This document shows positions 25,896 through 34,196 of a DNA stretch of 62,645 nucleotides, in pieces (position 1 is the first letter of the stretch; every line of letters starts with the position of its first letter). The notes under the pieces were generated by a model. The model was given only the letters and a program-made list of their open reading frames with translations, did not search any database and had not been told where the DNA came from. The position numbers and the translations under genes were made by a program. This stretch comes from Chloroflexota bacterium (GTDB lineage Bacteria; Chloroflexota; UBA11872), in the NCBI GenBank assembly GCA_022820025.1, contig JAJEGF010000026.1, forward strand, positions 1 through 62,645, read 5' to 3'.

Positions 25896-27151
25896 GGGTA
25901 GATTCCGCGAAGCTGGGTGGCCTCCGCCACCCGTCCAACCGCAATCTGGTAGGCCGCTTCGCGCAGGTTGACGCCACGATTCTGAGCCAGATCCCAAACC
26001 TGCTGCGCGGCCCGCCGCATGTGCTCCGCCAGCAGCTTGTTGATCTCCTCGCGGCTCCAGAAAAAGTGCTGCATGCCCTGTACCCACTCGTAGTAGGACA
26101 CCGTCACGCCGCCCGCATTGGCCAGGATGTCGGGAACAACCACCACGCCCCGGTCGTTCAGCAGGGCGTCGGCCTCCGGCGTGACCGGACCGTTGGCGCC
26201 TTCGACGATCATCGCGGCGTGCACCTTCGCGGCGTTGCCGGCGTGAATCTGGCCTTCGATAGCGGCCGGCGCCAGCACGTCTACGTCCAGCGCCAGCAGG
26301 TCGGCGTTGGAGATGTGCTCGGCTTCGCAGTAATCGGCCAGCCAGCCGCCATCCGAAACGTGTGTATATACCCGCGACGCATCGAGCCCCGCCCGGTTGA
26401 ATACGCCACCGCTGCTGTCGCTGATGGCGACGACTGTGAATCCGGCCTCGCTGAAGAGTCGTAGCGCGTTCAGGCCTACGTTGCCGGCGCCCTGGATGGC
26501 GACAGTTCCAGTTGCCGGACGCCCAAGCCGCTCCAGCATGGCCTGCGTGGCCACCAGCAGGCCTCGGGACGTGGCCCTTTCGCGGCCCTCCGATCCGCCG
26601 ATGGCCACGGGCTTGCCCGTGACCACGGCGGGGACCGAGTAGCCCACGTGCATGGAATAGGTGTCCATGATCCAGGCCATCACCTGCATGTTGGTGCCCA
26701 TGTCCGGGGCTGGAATGTCGCTGTCGGGTCCCATGAGCGGGATGATTTCGGTGGCGTAACGGCGGGTGAGATTCTCTAATTCGTGGCGGCTGAGGGTGCG
26801 CGGATCCACGGTCACGCCGCCCTTGGCTCCGCCGTACGGCAGGTTCATGACCGCGCACTTCCAGGTCATCCACATGGCCAGGGCGCGGACTTCGTCGAGG
26901 TCGGCGCTGGGGTGATAGCGGATGCCGCCCTTGGCCGGGCCGCGAGTGACGTTGTGCTGGACGCGGTAGCCGGTGAAACAGGTGATTGATCCGTCGTCCA
27001 TCTCGACCGGGAAGTTGACTGTGAGCTCGCGCTTGGGACAGCGCAATACCTCGCGCAGATTGGAGTCCAGTTCGATCTGGTCGGCCGCCTGGTCGAACTG
27101 GGCCAGGGCGGCGGCGTACGGTCCATCCTTGGGCGCTGCTCGGGTGGTCAT
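25892..27151 (-). CDS. gdhA: Glu/Leu/Phe/Val dehydrogenase
   Basis: A 419-residue NAD(P)-dependent glutamate dehydrogenase family enzyme, linking 2-oxoglutarate and ammonium to glutamate. The catalytic lysine block is LPYGGAKGGVTVDP, preceded by RGPAKGGIRYHPS; the Rossmann nucleotide-binding motif is VAIQGAGNVG. The ATG at 27151 (MTTRAAPKDG) fits the family better than an in-frame ATG 14 codons upstream. The C-terminus GRVAEATQLRGIYP is normal. Confidence 0.94.
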   Translation of the reverse strand: MTTRAAPKDGPYAAALAQFDQAADQIELDSNLREVLRCPKRELTVNFPVEMDDGSITCFTGYRVQHNVTRGPAKGGIRYHPSADLDEVRALAMWMTWKCAVMNLPYGGAKGGVTVDPRTLSRHELENLTRRYATEIIPLMGPDSDIPAPDMGTNMQVMAWIMDTYSMHVGYSVPAVVTGKPVAIGGSEGRERATSRGLLVATQAMLERLGRPATGTVAIQGAGNVGLNALRLFSEAGFTVVAISDSSGGVFNRAGLDASRVYTHVSDGGWLADYCEAEHISNADLLALDVDVLAPAAIEGQIHAGNAAKVHAAMIVEGANGPVTPEADALLNDRGVVVVPDILANAGGVTVSYYEWVQGMQHFFWSREEINKLLAEHMRRAAQQVWDLAQNRGVNLREAAYQIAVGRVAEATQLRGIYP

Positions 27152-27285
27152 GTGGTGTTCTCTGTGTGAAGTGGCATGTCGAGCATCTGGCAAGTCTGTT
27201 CCTAGTTCATCCTAATTCGCCTGCCAAGTGTCCGAAGGCGTTCGCGATCTCTGTGGGCGCGTCGCGGATCCGGCTGGGCGTTGCG

Positions 27286-28011
27286 TTAGGGTTTCTGCCA
27301 GCGCATGAGGGTGAATTCGGGAATGCGGTACCAGTCTTCGAAGCGGGGGTTGTTGCGGAGGGTGTCGTCGGGCGGGACGGGTTCGAGGAAGCGGCGGAGG
27401 ATGAGGTTGGCGGAGAGGTAGGCGTGCATGTAGGCGCTGAGGGGGCGGTGCCAATTGACTACCTCATGGCCGCGCCAGTTGAGGGTGATCGGTCGCTCGT
27501 CGACGTATTGGTCGATGGGTTTGTAGAGGCGGCATCCGTCGGGTGAGCGCTTCCAGCCGGGGGAGGCGGTGATGAAGCCGAGATTAGCGGCGACGAGCTG
27601 GCCGCCGGGCTTGAGGACGCGGGCGGCTTCGGCGATGGCCGTCCGAAAGTCAGGGACATCGACCCAGACGACGTAGCTGACGACGATATCGACGATAGAC
27701 GAGGCGATGGGCAGGGCGGTGGCGGGGGACCTGACGACGGCGCCGCGGCCGGATGAGCGATGTCGGGCGGCCCGGACCATGGGCCACAGAAGGTCAAGGG
27801 CAATGGTGCGGGCGCCGCGCCGGGCGAGCATGCGACTGAAGCGTCCTTCGCCGGCACCGACATCAAGAACGAGCTTGCCGCAAACGCCACCGCACTCCTC
27901 CAGCATGACCTCGTCCAGCAGCATGGTTCGGCTGGGGTCGCCTTCGTCGATGAAGCGGATGAACTCGGAGGCGAAGGCCTGCCAGCCGGTGGGATCGCTT
28001 TCGTCGGGCAT
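27286..28011 (-). CDS. Class I SAM-dependent methyltransferase
   Basis: A 241-residue methyltransferase. Motif I is LVLDVGAGEGRFSRMLA, with the acidic strand-2 residue in TIALDLLWPMV, and VDIVVSYVVWVDVPDF plus EAARVLKPGGQLVAAN as motifs II/III. It belongs to the UbiE/Methyltransf_11-like group; the substrate is unknown. The ATG at 28011 (MPDESDPTGW) is preferred over one 21 codons upstream. It is divergent from the broken C45 gene. Confidence 0.86.
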   Translation of the reverse strand: MPDESDPTGWQAFASEFIRFIDEGDPSRTMLLDEVMLEECGGVCGKLVLDVGAGEGRFSRMLARRGARTIALDLLWPMVRAARHRSSGRGAVVRSPATALPIASSIVDIVVSYVVWVDVPDFRTAIAEAARVLKPGGQLVAANLGFITASPGWKRSPDGCRLYKPIDQYVDERPITLNWRGHEVVNWHRPLSAYMHAYLSANLILRRFLEPVPPDDTLRNNPRFEDWYRIPEFTLMRWQKP

Positions 28012-28190
28012 AGCTCTCCGTCTCGTCAGAGGGACGGGCATTGTGCACGAGCGACGCGACGTAGTGGTCTCCATTGGCAGAGCCGACGACCTGTTGGTGC
28101 CGTCGAATTCGCCCGCCTCGTAGCGTATCGGTGGTGGAGAACCTAGGCTCGGAGTGTGCTGACGCTTCAGTTGATCCAGATAGAAGACTG

Positions 28191-29209
28191 ATGCCTACTT
28201 TTCCTGTAGTTGATGCCGATGGTTCGCCGTATGAGGTGGGGCGGGTGCATGGGGCGGCGGTGGCGGGGATGGTTGGGGCGGAGGTTGAGGCGAGGCTTGG
28301 CGGGCAGGATCGGGATTCGGCGTTTCGGCATGTGGCGGGCGTGGAGGCCTTTGTGAAGTGATGGGCGCCGCATTTGCTGGATGAGGTGCGGGGGATTGCG
28401 GATGGGGCGGGGATCGACGAGCGGGCGGCGCTGTGGTTGCAGTGGGGGATGCGGGCGCCGGAGGCGTGTACGGCGTTTGCGGTGGGGCCGGAGTTTACGG
28501 GTAACGGGACGGTGTACGCGGGGCAGACGAAGGACACGGGGCCGGGCGCGAATGAGCGTTCGATCGTGCTGAAGGTCCGGCCCACGGGACGGCCGGCGAT
28601 TCTGAGCTTCAGCTACGCGGGGCACCTGGCGCAGATTGGAATCAGCTCAACGGTGTGTCGCTGTGGGGGATGTCGCTGTATATCGACAATCCCGGCGGCG
28701 GCGGCGGCCCGTTGCTCAAACGAATGCTGCTGGAGTGCGACAGCGTATCCGCGATGTGCGAACTGGCCGGGGCTATTTCGGACGACAGCACTGGCGCGTT
28801 TGGGTTCAGCGACGCCGCGGGGAATGTGGGTGTGCTGGAGCAATTGCCGGGCCGGCAGATCTGGCTGGACGGCGGGCGCGACGCGATTGGCCACGCGAAC
28901 ATGATTGTCTCGCCGGAGCCGGCGGATCGGGCGCTGGATTGCTATGAAACGAGATGCCCGAGTGCCGGGGCGCGCCACCACCGGGTGAACGCAGCGCTGG
29001 CTGAACGGCGGGGCGCGTTCGACGTGTCGGCCGGTTTTGCCATCCTGTCGGATCAGTCGGACCACCCGAAGTCGATCTGCCGGGAGACGACGGAGGTGGA
29101 CGGGATCCTGACGAACTCGGCGATCGTGGCGGAGCCGCTGGCAGGGCGGCTGCACGCGACGTATGGGCCGCCGACGAAGGCGGCGCCGCAGACGGTGAGT
29201 TTGGACTAG
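28191..29209 (+). pseudogene. Broken C45-family acyltransferase/amidohydrolase gene
   Basis: Joined across two lesions, the reading frame gives a C45 (acyl-CoA:6-APA acyltransferase-like, Ntn-hydrolase) protein. From ATG 28191 it reads MPTFPVVDADGSPYEVGRVHG, meets an in-frame TGA at 28359-28361 (between VEAFVK and WAPHLLDEVRG), continues through EACTAFAVG, whose Cys would be the autocatalytic nucleophile, then loses frame near 28640 (after GHLAQIG). The correct frame resumes as LNGVSLWGMSLYIDN and runs to TAG at 29207-29209. One stop plus one frameshift suggest a true pseudogene, or two sequencing errors. An intact version would hydrolyse or transfer acyl groups on amides. Confidence 0.75.
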
Positions 29210-29279
29210 CCCGACGCTCTGGTCGACGGCTTGGCCGGGCGAAAGGGGCTCTTCTTGACTTGCGGTTCGCGACGTTTCG

Positions 29280-29687
29280 CTATGTCTCGATTCGTCGAGC
29301 CCAGGGTGTTTCGGCGATGCCGCAAAGTGCGCCGCTCGGCAACGAAAGGCGGGCCGTGGTTTGGCCCCAGGGCTCCACTTTCGGGCCGTGGAGGAGCTGA
29401 ATGCCGCGGCTATTCAGGGTATGTGAGGCTGACGGAACGTCATCGACTTCGAACTCGATGGTTAGGCCCGGGGTGACTCGGTCAACCGCCGTCCTTTCGC
29501 CGTAGGTAGCTTCGGCGGCGGCTTCGCGGCTCCAGAGGCCGAAGTGGATGACGCCCGGGATCTTGACTGAGGCGTAGTCGGCGGACTCGGAGTCGTCGAC
29601 TTCCAGGCCGAGGTCGTTGCGGTAGAAGCTAACCGCGGCCTCCAGGTCGTCCACGATTTCCGCGATCCCGGCGAGGTGTCTGATCAT
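29280..29687 (-). CDS. VOC/glyoxalase superfamily protein
   Basis: A 135-residue vicinal-oxygen-chelate fold protein. The first beta-alpha-beta unit is IAEIVDDLEAAVSFYRNDLGLEV, and the second includes TIEFEVDDVPSASHTLNSRG. Metal-binding residues appear only partly conserved, so it may be an enzyme or a binding protein. A single gene with no obvious operon partners. Confidence 0.75.
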   Translation of the reverse strand: MIRHLAGIAEIVDDLEAAVSFYRNDLGLEVDDSESADYASVKIPGVIHFGLWSREAAAEATYGERTAVDRVTPGLTIEFEVDDVPSASHTLNSRGIQLLHGPKVEPWGQTTARLSLPSGALCGIAETPWARRIET

Positions 29688-29796
29688 TTCGAGGGTCTTT
29701 CGAGGTTGTTTGCCGAGGGTCGGCGAGGTTGAGCATAGGGTGACGCCGACCTACTGATGGCGCCGCTGAGGGCTTGGTGAGAGCCGGAGGCGGCAA

Positions 29797-30345
29797 TTAG
29801 CGCTCAGTATTCGGCGGTGGGCGGTCGATGGAACGGCGGAATTCGCGGAGAACCGTTTTCCGCCGGTTGGCGAGGCCGGTGCGCTCGGCTTCGGTCAGCG
29901 GGCGGTGGGTGCCAAGGGTGACAGTGTCGCTGTGGTCGGCGGGGTAGGGCGGGCTCGTGACAAAGAGGACGCGGGCTGGCGTGTCGTCGGCCGCGGCGAA
30001 CTGAAGCGAGTGGCCGGGAAGGGTGACGATGGACTGGCCGGCGTCGGCCTGGATTTCCAGAGTCTGGCCGGTCTGTGGGTCGTGGGTGATGGCGCGGATG
30101 CGGCCGGAGAGGACGTAGGTGATCTGCTCGAGCGTCAAGTGGGCGTGGATGCCGTAGGTGTGGCCGGGCTGGATGTCGCCCTCGGCCAGGGCGAGGTGGG
30201 CGCAGGGAGTGAGGTCGATGGGGTAGACGACAATTCCGTCGGGGGCTGTGACGGAGGGGCCGGCTGCACGGGCGGACGGCGCAGCTGTTCGGTCGACAGC
30301 GCGGAGTACTTCAGCATCCGGACCTACACATGAGGAGTCGGGCAT
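29797..30345 (-). CDS. Cupin-domain protein
   Basis: A 182-residue protein with a central cupin barrel: PGHTYGIHAHLTLEQITYVLSG is cupin motif 1 and IVTLPGHSLQFAA is motif 2. The ATG at 30345 (MPDSSCVGPD) is the first sensible start. It may sense or modify a small molecule; no DNA-binding domain is present. The C-terminal 30 residues are polar and arginine-rich. The gene begins 8 nt after the DUF4160 stop and is likely co-transcribed. Confidence 0.7.
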   Translation of the reverse strand: MPDSSCVGPDAEVLRAVDRTAAPSARAAGPSVTAPDGIVVYPIDLTPCAHLALAEGDIQPGHTYGIHAHLTLEQITYVLSGRIRAITHDPQTGQTLEIQADAGQSIVTLPGHSLQFAAADDTPARVLFVTSPPYPADHSDTVTLGTHRPLTEAERTGLANRRKTVLREFRRSIDRPPPNTER

Positions 30346-30352
30346 ATCGTTG

Positions 30353-30613
30353 CTAGTCCAGAGGTTCGATCTTTCCGGGCGGATCCATGCGCCTGGCTCG
30401 CGTCCACGCGTCGCGCAATTCGTCCTGGTGCTGCACTGCCCACTCGATGACAAGACCCTGAGCGCGCGGTGGGAGGCGACCGGAAAGTACTGCCAGGGTG
30501 TCAATGCCAAAAACCGCCTCGTCTCCGCCGTAGTAGGCGTGAAAGTGCGGGGGCGCGTGATCGTTGAAATACATCCGGATGATGATTCCGTAGAAGCGGC
30601 AGATTTCAGGTAT
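30353..30613 (-). CDS. DUF4160 protein with non-standard start
   Basis: A DUF4160 protein of about 86 residues. The family begins PxIxxFYGIIIRMYFxD and contains PHFHAYYG; here PEICRFYGIIIRMYFNDHAPPHFHAYYG is intact. The only position for the usual initiator is an ATA at 30611-30613, overlapping the DUF2442 stop; the first ATG (30574) would delete the FYGIIIR segment. DUF4160 and DUF2442 are recurrent neighbours, often considered toxin-antitoxin-like, but function is unproven. Confidence 0.7.
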   Translation of the reverse strand: MPEICRFYGIIIRMYFNDHAPPHFHAYYGGDEAVFGIDTLAVLSGRLPPRAQGLVIEWAVQHQDELRDAWTRARRMDPPGKIEPLD

Positions 30614-30890
30614 TAACGCCGAGGCTATTGACGCCTTCTAGCACGTCATCCACGGGAACACCGGTGAGTTGCAGGTAGGTGGCATCGGGACACAATTCGA
30701 GGTTGTTTCGCCAGGCAATTCCGCCGTGGGGTGCGATGTGCACGTCTTCGAAGCAGCGCCGGTCGTTCCACGCCGCGAAGACGCCACGGCCTGCCAGATG
30801 GGACAGGTCAACAACCCCGTTGGCACCATCGTCGTAGCGGATCCAAATGCGGAAGCCGTCGCGAGGTTTGACCTCGACTGGTCGGATCAT
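30606..30890 (-). CDS. DUF2442 protein
   Basis: A 94-residue DUF2442 protein recognised by WIRYDDGANGVVDLSHLAGRG, FEDVHIAPHGGIAW and LELCPDATYLQLTG. It lies directly upstream of the DUF4160 gene on the minus strand, with an 8-nt overlap, the standard pairing of these families. The pair is often reported as a putative small toxin-antitoxin-like module; no experimental function is assumed here. The ATG at 30890 is the family start. Confidence 0.85.
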   Translation of the reverse strand: MIRPVEVKPRDGFRIWIRYDDGANGVVDLSHLAGRGVFAAWNDRRCFEDVHIAPHGGIAWRNNLELCPDATYLQLTGVPVDDVLEGVNSLGVNT

Positions 30891-30952
30891 TCTCGACCGG
30901 CCCCCGCCTTTCCCGCCGTCCTCATACGCTCTTCACGTTGACGACAAAGCGT

Positions 30953-31723
30953 CTAGTGGGACTCCTCGGCTACGGGGACGCCTTCGAGGAGGCCGGCTTT
31001 GTGCATTTTTTCCCAGGCGGTGAGGAAGGTGGCGTTCCACTCGTCGGTCAGGGGGTTGTGGAGCATGTCGCGGAAGACTTCCCAGAAGACGATGATGCCG
31101 TCGGCACCCGCCTGGAGGGCGGCGTTGGCCACGTCGACCGAGCGGACGAGGGCTGCGGTGATGTAGGGCCGCTGCTCCCAGCCGGCGAACATGTCCGCGC
31201 ACTCGCGCACGTGCCAGACCGGGTCCACGCCGACGCCCTTGTAGGGCTCGCAGAAGGGCAGGATGTGGGTGGCGCCGGCCTGCGCGACCACCGCGGCCTG
31301 CGTGAGGCTGAATGTCGTCGTGCAGAAGGTCTCGACGCCCTCGGCGGCCAGGGTGGAAAAGGCCTCCAGGCCCTGGGTGGCGCAGGGGATCTTGATAACG
31401 ATCTGGTCGGACATCCGGGTGAAGACGTGGGCCACGTCCAGGAGTTCGGCGGTGGTGTGGCCGTCGATCTCGACGACGACCTGCTTGTCGGTGATGTCGA
31501 GATAGCGGCGAACGACCTCCGTCAATTGCCCGTACTTCTGGGTCATGTCGTCCAGGACGACGGTGTTGGTGACGATGCCGTAGCCGCCGCGGGGCAGCCA
31601 GACTTTGAGGTCTTCAGGGTCGCCGGCCAGCCAGATGGCGGGGCCGCGTTCGGTGAGTCGCGCCTGGGTAACCGGGCCTACGTCGGCCTCGACGCCGTCA
31701 GCCGTGATTGTCATGCCAGCCAT
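30953..31723 (-). CDS. Transaldolase family protein
   Basis: A 256-residue class I aldolase of the transaldolase/fructose-6-phosphate aldolase type. The Schiff-base lysine is in QIVIKIPCATQGLEAFSTL, followed by ETFCTTTFSLTQAAVVAQAGATHILPF and later ITAALVRS. It differs from housekeeping transaldolases in its N-terminus (WLAGDPEDLKVWLPRGGYGIVTN) and probably acts on a secondary sugar. Its ATG overlaps the stop of the VOC gene upstream (31723), so the two are translated together. Confidence 0.85.
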   Translation of the reverse strand: MAGMTITADGVEADVGPVTQARLTERGPAIWLAGDPEDLKVWLPRGGYGIVTNTVVLDDMTQKYGQLTEVVRRYLDITDKQVVVEIDGHTTAELLDVAHVFTRMSDQIVIKIPCATQGLEAFSTLAAEGVETFCTTTFSLTQAAVVAQAGATHILPFCEPYKGVGVDPVWHVRECADMFAGWEQRPYITAALVRSVDVANAALQAGADGIIVFWEVFRDMLHNPLTDEWNATFLTAWEKMHKAGLLEGVPVAEESH

Positions 31724-32136
31724 TAGAGATGCCTCCCGTCAACCAGTTGCAGTCCCACGCCCAGGGTCTTGTCGGTGTCGAGAAATGAGATGCGCCAGTC
31801 GGAGGAACTGACGATCGGGTCGGTGCCGCCGATACCGAACTCGCCGCTGAGGGTGGCCAACGTGTCGTCCATGGCGTCGTCGCGGAAGGCGACGTGGTGG
31901 ACGCTGGGGCCGTGTTCGTGCAGGTGGGCGGCGAACTTGCTGACCTCGTCGTTGGTGGGGCAGATGATTTCCAGGTAGCTGTCGGTGTCGCCGATCTGGA
32001 GGGCGGCGTAGGCGTTGCCTTCTTCCTCCGACTCCCAGATTTTGAAAGGGGTCATGCCCAGCTTTTCCTGGAACAGGGCCAGGGCGGCTTCGCGGTCGGG
32101 CACGACGTAGGCGATGTGGTGAACGGCATCGAACAT
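31723..32136 (-). CDS. VOC family protein, methylmalonyl-CoA epimerase-like
   Basis: A 137-residue VOC protein: FDAVHHIAYVVPDREAALALF has the metal-ligand His of epimerase/glyoxalase-type members, and PSVHHVAFRDDAMDDTLATL supplies the second-half His. YLEIICPT gives a Glu. The pattern is close to methylmalonyl-CoA epimerase but the substrate is not certain. It overlaps the transaldolase gene by one base and may belong to the same sugar/acid catabolic operon as the dehydratase upstream. Confidence 0.8.
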   Translation of the reverse strand: MFDAVHHIAYVVPDREAALALFQEKLGMTPFKIWESEEEGNAYAALQIGDTDSYLEIICPTNDEVSKFAAHLHEHGPSVHHVAFRDDAMDDTLATLSGEFGIGGTDPIVSSSDWRISFLDTDKTLGVGLQLVDGRHL

Positions 32137-32209
32137 GGCGGCCTCCGGGGGCGGCCTGCAGATTTAGGGAAAGTGTACGCCTTCGAGGTCGGTACGGGTT
32201 GCCGCGCAA

Positions 32210-33334
32210 CTACTCGATGAAGGTGCGCCAGGGGTAGGAGGGTTCGGGGCCGTCGGGCTCGTCGTCCAGGGCGTCGAGGTTCAGATCGTCGATGCCAAGG
32301 CCGGGCTTATCGCTGAGGTGCATGTAGCCGTCGTGGACTTCCATGGACTCGCCGGCGACGCGGCGGCGCAGTTCGGCCTCGGGGTAGGCGGTTTCGAGCA
32401 CCTGGAAGTTGGGGGTGACGGCGGCGATCTGCATGGCCATGGCGGCCGAGATGGGCCCGCCGGAGTTATGGGGCGCGACCTGGATGTAGTACGTCTCGGC
32501 GGCGGCGGCGATTTTGCGGACTTCGGTGAGGCCGCCGGCGTGGGTCAGGTCGGGCTGGATGAAGGCGGCGCCCTGGCCCTCGATCAGTTCGCGGTAGTCC
32601 TGGCGGCTGAAGAGCTTTTCGCCGCAGGCGATGGGGGTGGCCATGCGCGGGGCCAGGGCGCACATGGCTTTGACGTTTTCGGCGGGAATGGGTTCTTCCA
32701 GCCAGACGGGCCGGGAGGGGGCCAGGGCCTGGGAGGCTTCGATGGCGAGGCGCGGGGTCAGGCGCTCGGCGCACTCGATGTGGATTTCGAAGTCGGGGCC
32801 GGTGGCCTCGCGGATGCCCTCCACGAGCTCGGCGGCGAAGCGGATGGCGGCAACGTCGGTGCGCTGACCGGGTGATCCGAACGGGGTGACCTTGACGCCG
32901 CGGTAGCCCTCGTTCTGGGCGCGGATGGCGCCTTCCACGTGGTCGGCCACGGAGTCCATCCAGCGCGAAACGCCGCCGGCGTAGACGCGGACCTTGCGGC
33001 GGACGGGTCCGCCCAGGAGTTTCCAGACCGGCACGCCGTAGCGTTTCCCCTGCAGGTCCCAGAGGGCCCCGTCAATGGCGGAAATGGCGCTGTTGACGAT
33101 GGGGCCGCCGCGCCAGCCGGTGTAGAGGTCGCGCCAGATGAGCTCGATGGCCGAGGAGTCGCGGCCAAGCAGATGGGGTGTGAACTGCCGGATGACGGCG
33201 GCGACGGCGGGGCCGCGGTCGGAGGTGGAGCCTTCGCCCCAGCCGAAGAGGCCCTCGTCGGTCGAGACGCGGACGAACAGCCACTCGCGCCAGCGGACGA
33301 ACTTGATGACGACGTCGATTCCCGTGATCTTCAT
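32210..33334 (-). CDS. Mandelate racemase/muconate-lactonizing enzyme family dehydratase
   Basis: A 374-residue enolase-superfamily enzyme close to galactonate/sugar-acid dehydratases. The capping domain includes VRVSTDEGLFGWGEGS and ALWDLQGKRYGVPVWKLLGG; the barrel carries FEIHIECAERLTP, WLEEPIPAENV and PIACGEKLFSR as metal-binding loops, then FIQPDLTHAGGLTEVRKIA and QVAPHNSGGPIS, with the His typical of the D-galactonate group. The ATG at 33334 overlaps the endonuclease III stop as ATGA. With the VOC and transaldolase genes it suggests a sugar-acid degradation unit. Confidence 0.9.
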   Translation of the reverse strand: MKITGIDVVIKFVRWREWLFVRVSTDEGLFGWGEGSTSDRGPAVAAVIRQFTPHLLGRDSSAIELIWRDLYTGWRGGPIVNSAISAIDGALWDLQGKRYGVPVWKLLGGPVRRKVRVYAGGVSRWMDSVADHVEGAIRAQNEGYRGVKVTPFGSPGQRTDVAAIRFAAELVEGIREATGPDFEIHIECAERLTPRLAIEASQALAPSRPVWLEEPIPAENVKAMCALAPRMATPIACGEKLFSRQDYRELIEGQGAAFIQPDLTHAGGLTEVRKIAAAAETYYIQVAPHNSGGPISAAMAMQIAAVTPNFQVLETAYPEAELRRRVAGESMEVHDGYMHLSDKPGLGIDDLNLDALDDEPDGPEPSYPWRTFIE

Positions 33335-34077
33335 GCGCGGACCGCCTGGAAGGGGGATTTGGCCGGCCGGACCGGCGCGGCGGACGAGGGGCAGATGTCG
33401 TTGAGCACGCAACCCTCACAGTCGGGCTTGCGGGCGTCACAGACGCGGCGGCCGTGCCAGATGACGGCGATGCCGGCGAAGATCCAGTCGTCCTGGTCCA
33501 GCGTGTCGGTCAGGTCGCGCTCGATCTTGACCGGGTCGGTGGCGCGGCTGAGGCCCAGGCGCTGGGACAGGCGCTTGACGTGCGTATCGACGACGACGCC
33601 GCTGGGGATTCCGAAGGCCTCGCCGAGGACGACGTTGGCGGTCTTGCGGGCGACGCCGCGGAGGCGAAGGAGTTCGGGCATGGTGCGGGGGACCTGGCCG
33701 TCGAAGTCGTGGATGAGTTGGGCGGCGGTTTCGCGGATGGCGCGGGCCTTGCTGCGGAAGAAGCCGGTCTGGCGGATGACTTCCTCGACTTCGAGCTGCG
33801 GAGCGGCGGCCAGAGCGTGGGGCGTGGGGTAGCGGCGGAAGAGTTCGGGGGTAACGCGGTTGACCGTGACGTCGGTGGTCTGGGCGGAAAGGATCACGGC
33901 GATGAGGAATTGGAAAGGATTGCGGTAATCCAGTTCGGCGGCGGCTTCCGGGTAGAGCTCGCGGAGACGGCGGATGATTTCGGCGGCGCGGGCGCGGCGG
34001 ACGGCTTTGGATTCGCGCCAGCGGCGGATGGCGAACGATCTCTTCTTTGCGCGAGGGGACCGGCGTCGGGCTGCCAT
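33331..34077 (-). CDS. nth: Endonuclease III
   Basis: A 248-residue HhH-GPD base-excision glycosylase/AP lyase. The helix-hairpin-helix LRLRGVARKTANVVLGEAFG contains the catalytic lysine, the catalytic aspartate is in VVVDTHVKRL, and the 4Fe-4S ligands follow as CDARKPDCEGCVLNDIC. The N-terminal ~30 residues are very basic. The stop overlaps the ATG of the dehydratase, an unusual coupling of a repair gene with sugar catabolism. Confidence 0.94.
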   Translation of the reverse strand: MAARRRSPRAKKRSFAIRRWRESKAVRRARAAEIIRRLRELYPEAAAELDYRNPFQFLIAVILSAQTTDVTVNRVTPELFRRYPTPHALAAAPQLEVEEVIRQTGFFRSKARAIRETAAQLIHDFDGQVPRTMPELLRLRGVARKTANVVLGEAFGIPSGVVVDTHVKRLSQRLGLSRATDPVKIERDLTDTLDQDDWIFAGIAVIWHGRRVCDARKPDCEGCVLNDICPSSAAPVRPAKSPFQAVRA

Positions 34078-34196
34078 GGCGGCAGGATATCCGGCGGAAT
34101 GGGGAGGCGGCTACGCGGCATTGCCGCCCGCATGCAGCGCGTCGGAACTTCTATGCAACGCCCTAGACTTGCCGCCGTCCGGGACTCCAGACCACG

